From assembly GCA_963764675.1 (NCBI GenBank), contig CAVXTQ010000005.1:620001-684000 (forward strand): a stretch of 64,000 nt of DNA. Direction: 5' to 3'. A program made the position numbers and the translations under genes. Source of the DNA: Acidiferrum sp963764675 (GTDB lineage: Bacteria > Acidobacteriota > Terriglobia > Acidiferrales > UBA7541). Under the pieces are notes generated by a model. It worked only from the letters and a program-made list of their open reading frames with translations, was not told where the DNA came from and ran no database searches. Each line of letters begins with the position of its first letter. The stretch's first letter is position 1. Shown piece by piece: positions 29,836 through 39,964 of this stretch.

Positions 29836-30783
29836 CTAAAGAGGAACAGGAACAGATTCGACGATATCGCGGAGCACCGCCTCAGTAGTCTCCGATTTCT
29901 TTTGCAGCGAAGCATGCCGCGAGTTGGCCACCACGCGATGCGAGAAGACGGCAACCGCCAGTTGCTTGAAGTCATCGGGAATGCAGTAGTCGCGCCCATC
30001 CAGGAAAGCGCGCGCTTGCGCGGCGCGCTGCAGCATTAAGGTGCCGCGCGGGCTGACGCCGAGAGAAAGCTGGTCGCTGTGCCGCGTGCGCGCGACGATA
30101 TCCAGCGCGTAGTCGTGCAAGCTGGAATCGACTTTCACCTGCGCCACGGCGTGTTGCATCGCGAGCACGTCGCTGACGTCGGCGACCGGTTCGAGCGATT
30201 GGATGGGATCGTCGCCGGTGCGCTTGCGCAGGATTTCCCGCTCGGTTTCGTGCGAGGGGTAGCCCATGCGGATGCGCATCAGGAAGCGATCGAGTTGCGA
30301 TTCGGGCAAAGGATAGGTGCCATGGTGTTCGACGGGATTTTGCGTGGCGATCACCAGAAAAGGCTGAGGCAGTTGTAGCGTCTTGCCGTCAACAGTAACC
30401 TGCGCTTCGTTCATGGCTTCGAGCAGCGCCGATTGCGTGCGCGGCGTGGTGCGATTGATTTCATCGGCAAGCACGACGTTGGCGAAAATCGGACCGGAGC
30501 GAAATTCAAACTCGCGCGTTTCGGGATTGTAGACGCTGACGCCGAGTACATCGCTGGGCAGCAAGTCCGACGTGAACTGGATGCGCTGGAAGCTGCAGTG
30601 GAACGATTTCGCCAGGGCTTGCGCCAGCGTAGTCTTGCCGACGCCCGGTACGTCCTCAATGAGCAAGTGCCCGCGCGCCAGCAGGGTTATCAGGGACAAC
30701 TGGATGGCTTCTTCCTTGCCATAGATCGCGCGAGCAATCGAGCGTTGCAGCTGCGATACGATCTGGGACGTAGCCACCGTCAT
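29836..30783 (-). CDS. MoxR-family AAA+ ATPase
   Basis: The 315-residue ATPase has Walker A EDVPGVGKTTLAQALAKS, Walker B VVLADEINRTTPRTQSALLEAM, sensor 1 VIATQNPVEHHGTYPLPESQ and the C-terminal lid domain. MoxR proteins act as chaperones for von Willebrand-type partners, here most likely the DUF58 protein encoded next. It is the first gene of the cluster moxR, DUF58, mutY, transglutaminase on the minus strand, divergent from the tRNA. Confidence 0.94.
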   Translation of the reverse strand: MTVATSQIVSQLQRSIARAIYGKEEAIQLSLITLLARGHLLIEDVPGVGKTTLAQALAKSFHCSFQRIQFTSDLLPSDVLGVSVYNPETREFEFRSGPIFANVVLADEINRTTPRTQSALLEAMNEAQVTVDGKTLQLPQPFLVIATQNPVEHHGTYPLPESQLDRFLMRIRMGYPSHETEREILRKRTGDDPIQSLEPVADVSDVLAMQHAVAQVKVDSSLHDYALDIVARTRHSDQLSLGVSPRGTLMLQRAAQARAFLDGRDYCIPDDFKQLAVAVFSHRVVANSRHASLQKKSETTEAVLRDIVESVPVPL

Positions 30784-30876
30784 GGTTGAAAACCCGCGCC
30801 CTTCCTGTTAAAACTAGTGCAACGCTGCAAGCTGGGATGCGAGAAGTCGCGTCTGCGGCCAGCCGCGCAAGGCCAA

Positions 30877-30953
30877 GGGCGACTAGCTCAGTTGGTTAGA
30901 GCGCTCCCCTCACACGGGAGAGGTCAAAGGTTCAAGTCCTTTGTCGCCCACCA
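30877..30953 (+). tRNA. tRNA-Val (anticodon CAC)
   Basis: A full cloverleaf is visible. Acceptor arms are GGGCGAC / GTCGCCC; the D arm is GCTCAGTTGGTTAGAGC; the anticodon stem is CTCCC / GGGAG with loop CTCACAC, anticodon CAC at 30910-30912; the T arm is AAAGG-TTCAAGT-CCTTT. Discriminator A and an encoded CCA end follow. Confidence 0.97.
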
Positions 30954-31005
30954 TTTCATTCCTTCTGCAATCCGTTGCAATGATCATTTTAACCGGGAAT
31001 CCACC

Positions 31006-31485
31006 ATGTCAACCTTCTTGCGAACGCTCGAGTTTCTAGGTTTGAGCCTGTGGCTCGGCAGCGATGTGTTCCTAAGCTTTGTGGTGGCGCCAGGAGCGTT
31101 TAGGATCCTAGCGAGCCGGGATCAGGCTGGAGCCATGGTTGGGTACGGCCTTTGGTGGATGCACATGATCGGCGTGATTTGCGGGATCGCCATTTTGCTG
31201 GCTCGCCTGTTGCGCACGCGCACGTTTGCCAGCCTGGCGGGTCCGGCCGCGCTGTGCGTTATGCTGATGATCGGCCTCACGGTGGTGTCGCAGCACGCGA
31301 TTAGCCCCAAGATGGCCGCGCTCCGGGTGCAGATGGGGTCGATTCAGGCTACCGTGGCGGAGAGCCCGCTCCTCGCCGAGTTCAGCCGATTGCACCGCAT
31401 CTCGGTTTCGCTCGAAAGCGGCGTGCTGCTGGCAGGATTTGCAGCTCTATACCTGATGGTCAGGGAACTAGCCGCGGCAAGCTGA
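31006..31485 (+). CDS. DUF4149 / TMEM205-like membrane protein
   Basis: This is a 159-residue protein with four hydrophobic helices. The first (LEFLGLSLWLGSDVFLSFVV) and the segment around AGAMVGYGLWWMHMIG match the DUF4149 family, whose role is unknown. The start at 31006 lies after the tRNA gene; the longer open frame upstream runs through the tRNA and is not coding. Downstream are two perfect hairpins. Confidence 0.75.
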   Translation: MSTFLRTLEFLGLSLWLGSDVFLSFVVAPGAFRILASRDQAGAMVGYGLWWMHMIGVICGIAILLARLLRTRTFASLAGPAALCVMLMIGLTVVSQHAISPKMAALRVQMGSIQATVAESPLLAEFSRLHRISVSLESGVLLAGFAALYLMVRELAAAS

Positions 31486-31497
31486 CCACTGCCGAAA

Positions 31498-31553
31498 ATG
31501 CTTGAGCCAGGTCAAGCATAACAAGGGCTTGTGCTAGCCGCACTCCGCGGCTA
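31498..31553. repeat. Two adjacent hairpins after the DUF4149 gene
   Basis: ATGCTTGA-GCCAGG-TCAAGCAT (31498-31519) and TAGCCGC-ACTCC-GCGGCTA (31535-31553) are perfect stems in the space between convergent genes. Neither has a clear T-tract. They may end transcription or be dispersed palindromes. Confidence 0.5.
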
Positions 31554-31630
31554 AAGCCAAACAAAACACAAGACTTAGCGCAATCGGCACTACTCGGAAC
31601 ACAAGAAACAAAAAATAACGCAGTAAGAAA

Positions 31631-32359
31631 TCACTTGGACCGTTTGCGCGATTTGCCGATGGCGGTCTTGGGCTTGCGGCGTTTGCGGCGGACTTTGGCT
31701 GGGCGGATCTTGCGGGTAGCGGCGTAGCCGGCGCGCTCGAAGGCGCGCCACATGTACCAACTCGCGACGGTGCGGTAGGGCCGCCATTGTTCGCCGAAAG
31801 CTAGCAGCTCTTTGGGCTTGGGCATGTGCTTCTTGCCGTAAGTGACAGACCAGCCTTTCTTTACGCCGAGGTCGTGGATGGGCAGGACGTCGGGTCGGCC
31901 TAGATTGAAGATCAGGAACATTTCGACGGTCCAAGCACCGATGCCACGAACAGAAACTAAGCGCTCGACGAGTTCTTCGTCGGACAGTTGCATCGCTTGT
32001 TCGCGCGTGGGGACGACGCCGCTGATCGTCTTGGTGGCCAGATCTTTCATTGCCAGGGCTTTGGCGCCTGAGAGTCCTGCTTTGCGAAGCGCTTGTTTGC
32101 GGAGCTTGAGCATCTGCTCGGGCGACGGAGGCCGGTCGGCGTTCCCACTGAGGGCCTTGATGCGGCCAAAGATCGTAGCGGCAGCTTTGCCGGAGATTGA
32201 TTGGTAGGCGATGGCTTCGAGCAAAGCTTCGTAGGGAGATTGGGCGGCGGCCTCGTCGGTGCGAAATTGCACGGTGGCGGCGATGAGCTCGGCGAGTTTT
32301 TCGTCCTTGGCGGAGAGGTGGGCTATGGCCGCGGCGAGATCGAAGGGGAGCGTGGTCAT
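31631..32359 (-). CDS. DNA-3-methyladenine glycosylase II (AlkA-like)
   Basis: The 242-residue helix-hairpin-helix glycosylase probably excises alkylated bases. It shows AIAYQSISGKAAATI (HhH-GPD N-terminal helix), the HhH motif VRGIGAWTVEMFLIFNLGRPD and the catalytic Asp in LPIHDLGVKKG. The C-terminal 30 residues are very basic (RKRRKPKTAIGKSRKRSK). The start at MTTLPFDLAA (32359) is preferred; 19 more residues upstream are in frame but not typical. Confidence 0.88.
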   Translation of the reverse strand: MTTLPFDLAAAIAHLSAKDEKLAELIAATVQFRTDEAAAQSPYEALLEAIAYQSISGKAAATIFGRIKALSGNADRPPSPEQMLKLRKQALRKAGLSGAKALAMKDLATKTISGVVPTREQAMQLSDEELVERLVSVRGIGAWTVEMFLIFNLGRPDVLPIHDLGVKKGWSVTYGKKHMPKPKELLAFGEQWRPYRTVASWYMWRAFERAGYAATRKIRPAKVRRKRRKPKTAIGKSRKRSK

Positions 32360-32496
32360 AGGAACGGTACGATAGCGCAGTCGTGGGCGAAAGAAAAGAG
32401 AAGAAGAATTGGCCACAGAAACAGGGGCGAAGAGGGGCGAGAGACACTAGAAACCAGAAACTAGAGAAACCGGAGCAGCGATCAGAGAGTGAAAGT

Positions 32497-34116
32497 CTAG
32501 TGATGGGGTGTGGAGTCGAGGCGAGTTTCGGTTAGATCTAGTTCGCGCTCGAGTTGGCGGAGGACTTCGTCGTTGATGCGGCCTTCGTCGCGGAGGCGGA
32601 CGGCGGTGTCGCGCTCGATTCGAATGAGCTGGCGCGAGATTGTGACGATGTGGGCGTGATCTTCGGCATCGATGCCGTGCTGGGCGTAGGCTTCGCCGGT
32701 GATGGCGGCTAGGCGGCGCTTGTAGCTGGCGGCGGCCTCGTTGTAGGCAGCGGCAAGATGGTGCGTGTCCTCTTCGGTTCGGCTGCTCTTGATGTGTCTG
32801 AGAGCAGTTTCCAGCATCACGCGGCGAGCTTCTTTTTCTTCCGGGTCATTTGCACCCGCGCCGGCGAGACCGAGAGCGCGGATGAGTGGAGGCAGCGTGA
32901 GTCCTTGGAGGACGAGAGTGACGAGGATGACGCAGAACGTGAGGAAGATGATGAGGTTACGCTGTGGAAACGGGGAGCCGTCCGCGAGGGTTTCGGGCAG
33001 CGCGAGCGCAGCGGCGAGAGCGATTACACCACGCATGCCAGTCCAGCCGACGACGAAAATGGCGCGTGGCGAGGGGCACTGTTCGTTCTGATGGAGTACG
33101 TACCTGCGAATCCAATACCCCACCATCGCGCCGGGATAGGCCCAAACGAGGCGGAGCACGATCACCAGGGCGCTGAAAAGGACACCGTACAAAAGCAACG
33201 TTCGAAACGGGATTTCGCGAATTCCGGCGAGAACGAAAGGAAGCTGTAGCCCAATCAGAACGAAGACGAGGCCGTTCATCGCGAAGGTGAAGGAGTTCCA
33301 GAAGCCGTACGCTTGCAGCCGCACGTTGGGAGAAAACAACTGGTTCTCTCTGCGGCCGAGATACAGGCCGCAGGCTACGACGGCGAGGACACCGGAGGCC
33401 CTGGCGGATTCGGCGGCAAGATAAGCGGCGTAGGGCACCGTGATGGTGAGGATGATTTCGATGGGGCCGTCGTCGAGATGGCGATGTACTCGCTCGATGA
33501 TGAGGGCGATGACGAGACCAACGGCAATGCCAATGGCGACGAGGTAGATCAAACGCAGGAAACCGCCGGCAAGCGTTGGCGTTTGCCCTTGCACGACCAT
33601 GGCGACGCCGAATTCGAGCGCGAGAAGGCCGGTGGCGTCGTTGACGAGGCTTTCGCCTTCGAGCACATCGACGATGCGTTGCGGGAGGCCGACACGCTTG
33701 GCGATGGATGTGGCGGCGATGGCATCGGTAGTGGCGACAACGGCGCCGAGAACGACGCCGAGGCGGAAGTCAAAGGGAGCGAACGACCAGTGCGCTGCGG
33801 CGGCGACGCCGATCACGGTGAAGCCGACAAGACCAAAGGCGAGCAGAAGGATGCTGACGATGTTGTAGGAAAAATCGCGCCAGGAGGTGAACCAGGCGCC
33901 CGCGTACAGAAGAGGAGGCAGGACGACGAGAAAGATCACGTCTGGGCTCAAAGTGATTTTCGGTATTCCGGGGATAAAGCTGAGGACGAGACCTGCGACG
34001 ACCAGGACGATCGGGTAGGGAACCTGAATCTTGCGAGCGAGGGAAGCGAACACCACGACGAAGAGCAGGAGCAGGAGGAAAACGAGTTCGACGGCGTGAA
34101 CGCTGCTGCCCTGCAT
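32497..34116 (-). CDS. CPA1-type Na+/H+ antiporter
   Basis: The 539-residue protein starts at MQGSSVHAVELVFLLLL. About 12 helices cover residues 1-410, with the conserved LPPLLYAGAW, the transport-site region LGAVVATTDAIAATSIAKR and GESLVNDATGLLAL (the ND pair of electroneutral-type exchangers). A cytoplasmic helical tail of about 110 residues follows. It exchanges sodium or potassium for protons. The frame is open upstream for 92 codons, but that part lacks conserved features. Confidence 0.92.
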   Translation of the reverse strand: MQGSSVHAVELVFLLLLLFVVVFASLARKIQVPYPIVLVVAGLVLSFIPGIPKITLSPDVIFLVVLPPLLYAGAWFTSWRDFSYNIVSILLLAFGLVGFTVIGVAAAAHWSFAPFDFRLGVVLGAVVATTDAIAATSIAKRVGLPQRIVDVLEGESLVNDATGLLALEFGVAMVVQGQTPTLAGGFLRLIYLVAIGIAVGLVIALIIERVHRHLDDGPIEIILTITVPYAAYLAAESARASGVLAVVACGLYLGRRENQLFSPNVRLQAYGFWNSFTFAMNGLVFVLIGLQLPFVLAGIREIPFRTLLLYGVLFSALVIVLRLVWAYPGAMVGYWIRRYVLHQNEQCPSPRAIFVVGWTGMRGVIALAAALALPETLADGSPFPQRNLIIFLTFCVILVTLVLQGLTLPPLIRALGLAGAGANDPEEKEARRVMLETALRHIKSSRTEEDTHHLAAAYNEAAASYKRRLAAITGEAYAQHGIDAEDHAHIVTISRQLIRIERDTAVRLRDEGRINDEVLRQLERELDLTETRLDSTPHH

Positions 34117-34339
34117 GGTTCCTCCCGATGATGAGAATTTAGAACAACGTGGGCGAATTTCCAAACAAGGGGTTGGCCACCTCGACCGGGTCGGGGCAGG
34201 CGCCGGCGGAGACTCAGAAAAAAGATACGGCAAGGGAAGAGCGAAAGAATCGCCACCAGCGGGCTGCGTGACGGATGAAAGGATTACTTCTGGTTGGCCG
34301 ACCATCCGGGAGTCGTCGCTTAGCGGCTCGCATCGAGGA

Positions 34340-35017
34340 TCAGTTACAGCAGTGTCGCGAAGCGTGGATGGCTTCCCACCCTTCCCTCGCAATGAGCGGC
34401 ACGAGGGCCAAAGCCGCGATCGGGTCTGCCCACGGCGCGTGAAAGATCAGGTTTGCCAACAGTCCTGCCAAAGCGATCAGTGACAAGTAGCCACAAAGAG
34501 CGGATTCGGTTGCATCTGCTCTCAAAGACGCACTCGCAATTTGAGTTGCCAGTTTCCGTTTCTGACTTGCCAGCCAAGGCATACCGATGGCTGCCACAAT
34601 CAACAGGATGATCCCAGCGAAGCTGGGGCGGGGTTCGCGATATCCTAGAAGAGACAATCCAGAGCTGACGATGACGAAGGCGGCGACAAAGAAGAGCAAA
34701 CCTCCGGCCACCCGAGCAGCTAACTTTTCGGCCAGCGCAGAATCGGGTTTGGAACGAAATCGCCAAAGGACAATGATCGCCGAGAATAGTTCAATGGCGC
34801 TGTCGCCGCCGAATCCTAGCAGAGCGGGGCTTCTCGCCGTCCAAGCCGCAACAAGCGCCACGACCGCTTCTATGCTCATCCAGACAATTGTCAGGACTTG
34901 CAGACGGACAACACGACGCAGTAAATCTGGAGCCGCACGTACTGCTGCAATAGACACTTGATTCCGTATCTTACTTCTCAGAGCCGATGCTGTCCGAGGA
35001 CGTTTTATCGTCGGCAA
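34340..35017 (-). CDS. Cation diffusion facilitator-like membrane protein
   Basis: The 225-residue protein has six hydrophobic segments. GFGGDSAIELFSAIIVLWRF carries the DxxxE variant of the CDF metal site, and SLRADATESALCGYLS plus WADPIAALAL supply the acidic residues of the helix 5/6 region. The cytoplasmic C-terminal domain of classic CDF proteins is missing. A role in divalent metal export is likely but the metal is unknown. It lies 62 bp after the TonB-receptor gene. Confidence 0.75.
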   Translation of the reverse strand: MPTIKRPRTASALRSKIRNQVSIAAVRAAPDLLRRVVRLQVLTIVWMSIEAVVALVAAWTARSPALLGFGGDSAIELFSAIIVLWRFRSKPDSALAEKLAARVAGGLLFFVAAFVIVSSGLSLLGYREPRPSFAGIILLIVAAIGMPWLASQKRKLATQIASASLRADATESALCGYLSLIALAGLLANLIFHAPWADPIAALALVPLIAREGWEAIHASRHCCN

Positions 35018-35079
35018 CTTCAGCTGCTACCGCTGGGTCAAGCGTGCGCCGCGCACGCAACCGTTTGGTGATCACAATT

Positions 35080-38000
35080 TCAAAACTCCAGGCGCAATTG
35101 AAACGCGATCATACGGGGTGTGCTATCACCGCCCAACCCAACGCCGAGTAGGCCGGTCGGCGGAGAAGTCGTGTAAGTAAGCGCACCAAACCCAGTCTGC
35201 GTACTAGGCTTCCCCGGAATGCCAGCCAGCACCATGCTCGGAAGGCCAAAATTCGGATGGTTGAATACGTTGAAGAACTGGACGTCAAACCTGAGCTTCA
35301 ACTGCTCAGTTAAGGGAAAAAGTTTGGATAGGTAGAAGTCACTCCATGTAAAATTGGGGCCGCGCAGCGCGTTGCGACCGAGGTTCCCGAATTGACAGTT
35401 CTTGGGGCTGTTGCCAGCAAAGCACGCCCCAGTACTCGGGTCCACAATAGAAACGAAAGCAGCGGGATTGAGCCACTGAACCGTGCCTGGTTGTGTGACA
35501 CCTGGAATGGGATTGTGTTCATAGAGCGGTACGCCTGGAACAACGCTTGCGAATTGGGGCCCACTACCGTTCACGATCCCATTTCCATTTGCTGAATAGG
35601 GCGTGCTCAGGACGGAGAACGGAATCCCACTATGCCAAAACACCGTTCCCGACACCTGCCAACCGTTCAGGGCGTAACCAAGAAGACGATTCTGGACCTT
35701 GACCGGAAATTGATAGACATATTGAGCATTCAGATTGTGCCGGATGTCGTAGTCGCAGGGACCATAGTCGCGAGCTAAGTCCCCGGGGAGGGGGACAGGA
35801 TTCCTCCTGCCGAGAACTGTAGGAATCCGCCGTTAGAGACGGTGTCCATACAACGGCTCCAGGTGTAGTTGATTTGTCCCATTAGGCCGTGACCCACGCG
35901 CTTCATGGCGGTAACTTGCAATCCGTCGTAGTGGCTGTTCGCCCCGGTGGATAATTGTGTGACTGCCCCGAATCGGGGATCGGTTGATTGCCCATAAGGA
36001 AACGGAGCAAAGCATCCCGCGCAGACAGTTTGATAGCCGTTCAGTTGCGACTGATATGGCTGGTTCACCGCACGAGTGCCGACGTATTGGGCACGGATGT
36101 TTCCCGTAGAACCCAACTGCTGTTCCAGGCCAAGACTCCACTCCATGAAGTAGGGAGCGTGAAGTTCTCCTTCGGGCACCGCCGTGATGGCCACCGGAGG
36201 AAGACAAGTCGCAGGACTCGCTTGTGCGGCCGCACAGGAGAGCTGGCCCGATGCAAATCCCGAACTAAATGTCTGGTTGGCATCCACCGTCGAGTCAATC
36301 GCGCTGTTCGGCAGTCCGGGTGCAATGGTTGTGCCGCCCACTGTTCCAAGAAGTCCACCCTGAAAAGTCTTCACGTAAGGTGGGTTGACGCCGACCACGT
36401 CGGCAATACTGCCGGGCAAAATATCGCTGAAGAGTCCAAACCCCGCACGCAACACGGTCTTAGGTTCAAACTGCCAGGCGATCGCTGTTCTCGGTTGCAG
36501 GATTGCTAAGGGCGTCGAGGAAAACACGTTGCCGAGACCGATCTGAATGGCGGCGTTCAGCGGCTGATTCACATCATGCGTGATGGAATCGAAAGAGCCA
36601 TGAAGGCGGGCAATTTGCTCATGAGGATTCAGCGGGTTGGAATTGAACGTGTCTCGAATGCCGAAGGTCCACGTCAGCTTCCTGGTCAATTTCCATGTGT
36701 CCTGCGCGTATAGGTCGAGATTCAGGAAGTTGAAGGGTTCGTTCGCTGAAGTGGGAAAAGTCTCTGTTGCCGTAGACGCCACACCATAAATGAATTGCGG
36801 CAGTGTGGTGTAGGTCACCGTCGGGACCGAACCCTCGCCGAAGTCATAATCATTCAGGCGAAGAACCCGTATGTTGGTGCCAAACCGCAACTCGTGCGCG
36901 CCATGGCTCCAAGCCAGGTTGTCATTGATGAAGAATCGGGATGCGCGTCTGCCCTGAACCCATGTATTGTCGAGCCCTCCGAGGGTAGTGAACGGAGCAT
37001 TCGCCCCGCTGCCTTGCAAGACGATGGGTAACGCGGCAAGCGTCTTCTGAAAATCCGCCGGCCCGAACAAGCTCTCGTACCAGGAAAATGCCGGGTTGAA
37101 GTAGTTCACCACATTCTGCGAGAAAACATGCGTATAGCCCGCGGCGAAAGAATAGAGGGGCTGAGGGGAGATCGCGTCGAACAGAGGATTGATGGGATCG
37201 GTATAGGCGGCTTGCAGCCCGGTATCCGCCTGAAAGCGATACCAGGTGGTGTTCTTCTCATCGATGTTGTAATCGATTCGCACCGTCTGAACCTGTTCAT
37301 GGTCACTGCTCGAATGCGAAATGCTCTGACGATTGGCGCAACCGTTTCCATCATTGGCCATGGCGGGCGCAACTCCACCCACATCGAACGGACAGCCCAA
37401 TACCGTGAGAGGCGTACCATTGGTATTTCCGTACAGAGAAAACATCTTCTGATAGAACGGCACCGACTGCGGCGATGGCTGATAGACCGACCCCGTGACG
37501 GAATCGGTTCCGCCCAAGGGGAGCTGTTGCAAAACGTAGCTCTGGAACGCCGGAGTCGGCACGGTGGTGGCCGTAACGATGGGCAGAGCAATCCGAACCC
37601 ATTCACTATCGAAGAAGAAAAACAACTTATCCTGGACAATCGGCCCGCCCACACTGCCCCCGAAGTGGTTTACTGTCGATCCCGGTTTGTGATTTCCCGA
37701 GGTGGCATTCGTGAAATAGTCGGCGGCGTTGAACTTCGAACCATTCCACAACTCATATAAATTCCCATGAAACTGTTTCGTACCCGACTTTGTAACGTAG
37801 TTGATCTGCGACGCTCCGTAGCGCCCCTCGTCAACGGTATAGGACAGCGTATTGACCGTCACTTCGGATATGGAATTTAGTCCGAGGACCAGGTTTGTCG
37901 AGAGCCCGCTGTTCAGATTCGTCAGCGGATCATTTGTTTCCAAACCATCGACGATGTAACCATTCGAGAGAGCGGGCAGTCCGTTGAACTCCACGTTGCC

Positions 38001-38577
38001 ATACCCATTTGTGCCGCCGACGAAATCATTGCCACTGCCTGCGGTATTGACCAGTGCGCCTGCCGCAAACTGCAGCGGGTAGGTCAAGTCGCCGCCCGGA
38101 TTGGGAAGGTCTTCCAGCGCGTGGGCATTCAAAGTCGTGGAGGTATTCGCATTCTCTGGGTTGAGGATGGGAGCTTCGCTGCTGATTTCCACGCTCTGAT
38201 TTGATTGCGCAATCTTAAGCCGGAAATCGATAGTTTGCTTCTGGTCCAGCGCCGAAGTTACCCCAGTCATTCTGCTGTGAGGCGAAACCTTCCGCTTCCA
38301 CCTTGACCGAGTACATGCCGGGCTTCAGTTGCGGGAAATTGAATCGGCCCGAATCATCGGTTTTCGCGCTTCGTTTCAGCCCCGTGTCCTTGTTCGTCAC
38401 TGTAACCTGGCATGGGGCACCGCCGCGCCGCTCGCATCGCTCACTTGGCCAACGATGGCGCTGGTAGTTTCGCCCTGGGAGAAGGTTGCTTCAGGCACGA
38501 GAAAATGAAACAACCCGACAAAAATAAACATGGAAAGAGTTGAACGCAGCATGGTTGTAAGCCGGCTTCCGTTCATC
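35080..38577 (-). CDS. Oar-like TonB-dependent receptor with carboxypeptidase-like N-terminus, three frameshifts
   Basis: The outer-membrane receptor would be about 1165 residues. A signal peptide (MLRSTLSMFIFVGLFHFLV) is followed by a carboxypeptidase regulatory-like domain (TTSAIVGQVSDASGAAVP; DDSGRFNFPQLKPGMYSVKV), a plug domain (VEFNGLPALSNGYIVDGLET; VNTLSYTVDEGRYGASQINY) and a long beta barrel ending FQLRLEF. Frame changes occur near 38405, near 38268 and near 35785 (a C-rich run before GDLARDYGPCDYD). Only these three breaks occur in 3.5 kb and motifs on both sides are intact. It should import a bulky substrate with TonB energy. The start is 38577 or 38553. Confidence 0.87.
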
Positions 38578-39007
38578 CGGAGCCTTTACATAATTAACCT
38601 TACTTAAGACAAGTTATTAATGCAAGTAAATACGATGTGAAAAAGCGAAATCTCATGGATTGGCAAACTTCGATAGGGTGAATCCGCGATTGTGGTCGGA
38701 TGACGGGCTATACGGAAGTAACCGAATTACATCGGGAATTTGCCGAACAATCGTCTATTGGGACTAACGTAAAACCTTCGGAAAATTTGGTCGTCCCGGC
38801 TTCGTCCAAGAGAAGAGCGGCCCACGCTTTGCGAGAAGCAAAACCGCAAAGCATAGGCCACCCAAGAGTGTCTTGTCGCCGCGTAAGGCTGTATTCAGAT
38901 AACCGTCGCAGCTTTGCGTGCTCAGGCTTTGCAGCGATGAGGATATACTGAGCCCATTCCGGCCAGAGTCGGCGGCATCCGTGGTATCCAGCGATTGGGA
39001 GTGCCAA
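38578..39007. other. Divergent intergenic region between TonB receptor and hydrolase genes
   Basis: No convincing gene lies in these 430 bases; a short open frame from 38700 encodes nothing recognisable. The part next to the receptor gene is AT-rich (38585-38650), a likely promoter region for the minus strand. The left copy of a 28-bp repeat with a dyad lies at 38703-38730. Confidence 0.6.
38703..38730. repeat. 28-bp direct repeat, left copy, with imperfect dyad
   Basis: The 28 bases are identical to 41721-41748. They contain GAAGTAA-CCGAA-TTAC; the full dyad here (38715-38733) is GAAGTAA-N5-TTACATC, one mismatch. Weaker similarity (TCGGGAATTTGCCGA versus TCGGATTGCCGA) continues to about 38747. 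It could be an operator or a duplication scar. Confidence 0.75.
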
Positions 39008-39868
39008 ATGACAAAGCTGTACGCGTTCGTCCTGGTGCCGCTCGTTCTAACACTCACAGTCGCGACGGCCTGGGGCCAGACGTCTGGCGGGCCAGAAACC
39101 ATAGTCGTCCACAGTGGGTCGGCTACCCTGCACGGGATGCTTTGGTGCCCGCAGGGCCGCGGACCGTTTCCCGGCATCCTGCTGAATCACGGCAGCGGCC
39201 GTACCCGCGAAGATCTGGAACGCCTCGGACCGTACGAACAGAATGCCGAAAAACTCGGACCGGTATTCGCTCGCCATGGCTATGTATTCCTTTACTTGTT
39301 TAGACGCGGCGTCGGGCTTTCCACAGACCAGGGCGCTAACGCCATTGACCTGATGAACAGCGAATCCGCCGCACACGGGCAAGAGGCGCGCAACGCTCTG
39401 CAGTTGCAATTGCTGGAGAACAGAGAAATGGACGACGCGCTGTCCGGACTCAAATTCCTGAGGGCGCTCCCTCACGTCGATGCGCAGAATGTCGCCGCGA
39501 TCGGCCACTCGTTTGGAGGTTCGCTCACGGTGTTATTGGCCGAACGTGAACCGAACCTGCGAGCGGCGGTAGTCTTCTCCGGAGCCGGGTATAGCTTCGA
39601 TCGTTCTCCGGAGTTGCGAGCGCGGCTCCTGGCCGCCGTGGACCACATCGCGGCCCCGGTCTTCTTCATTCACGCCGAGAACGATTACTCCCTCTCGTCC
39701 GGCAAGGTGCTGGATGCCCGCCGCGAGCACATCGGTAAGGCGCATCGCTTGAAAATCTATCCGCCCATCGGCCACACGGTAGACGATGGGCACGACTTCC
39801 TCCATCTCGGCGTGAACATTTGGGAGCCCGACGTGTTTGCCTTTCTAGACGAAAACATGGGGAAGTGA
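39008..39868 (+). CDS. Secreted alpha/beta hydrolase (dienelactone hydrolase-like)
   Basis: The 286-residue protein starts at ATG 39008 and has a signal peptide (LYAFVLVPLVLTLTVATAWGQ, cleavage probably after WGQ). The fold is shown by GILLNHGSGRTRED near the oxyanion site, nucleophile Ser in GHSFGG, Asp in AENDYSL and His in IGHTVDDGHDF, the complete triad. It probably hydrolyses esters or lactones in the periplasm. The esterase gene follows 96 bp downstream in the same direction, and both lie between the two copies of the 28-bp repeat. Confidence 0.87.
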   Translation: MTKLYAFVLVPLVLTLTVATAWGQTSGGPETIVVHSGSATLHGMLWCPQGRGPFPGILLNHGSGRTREDLERLGPYEQNAEKLGPVFARHGYVFLYLFRRGVGLSTDQGANAIDLMNSESAAHGQEARNALQLQLLENREMDDALSGLKFLRALPHVDAQNVAAIGHSFGGSLTVLLAEREPNLRAAVVFSGAGYSFDRSPELRARLLAAVDHIAAPVFFIHAENDYSLSSGKVLDARREHIGKAHRLKIYPPIGHTVDDGHDFLHLGVNIWEPDVFAFLDENMGK

Positions 39869-39964
39869 GCCCGCTGGGGACGGATGGCACACCGGAAGTA
39901 ATCCTCATGCTTGGTTAACGCACTTACCGCGTCAAGTTGGCTGCTCATCCGCAGGAGGCAAATA

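Noticed and set aside
38700..38951. 83-codon frame starting in the left repeat
   Set aside because: It has no recognisable domain, and the part shared with the right copy is the operator-like repeat. Not supported as a gene.
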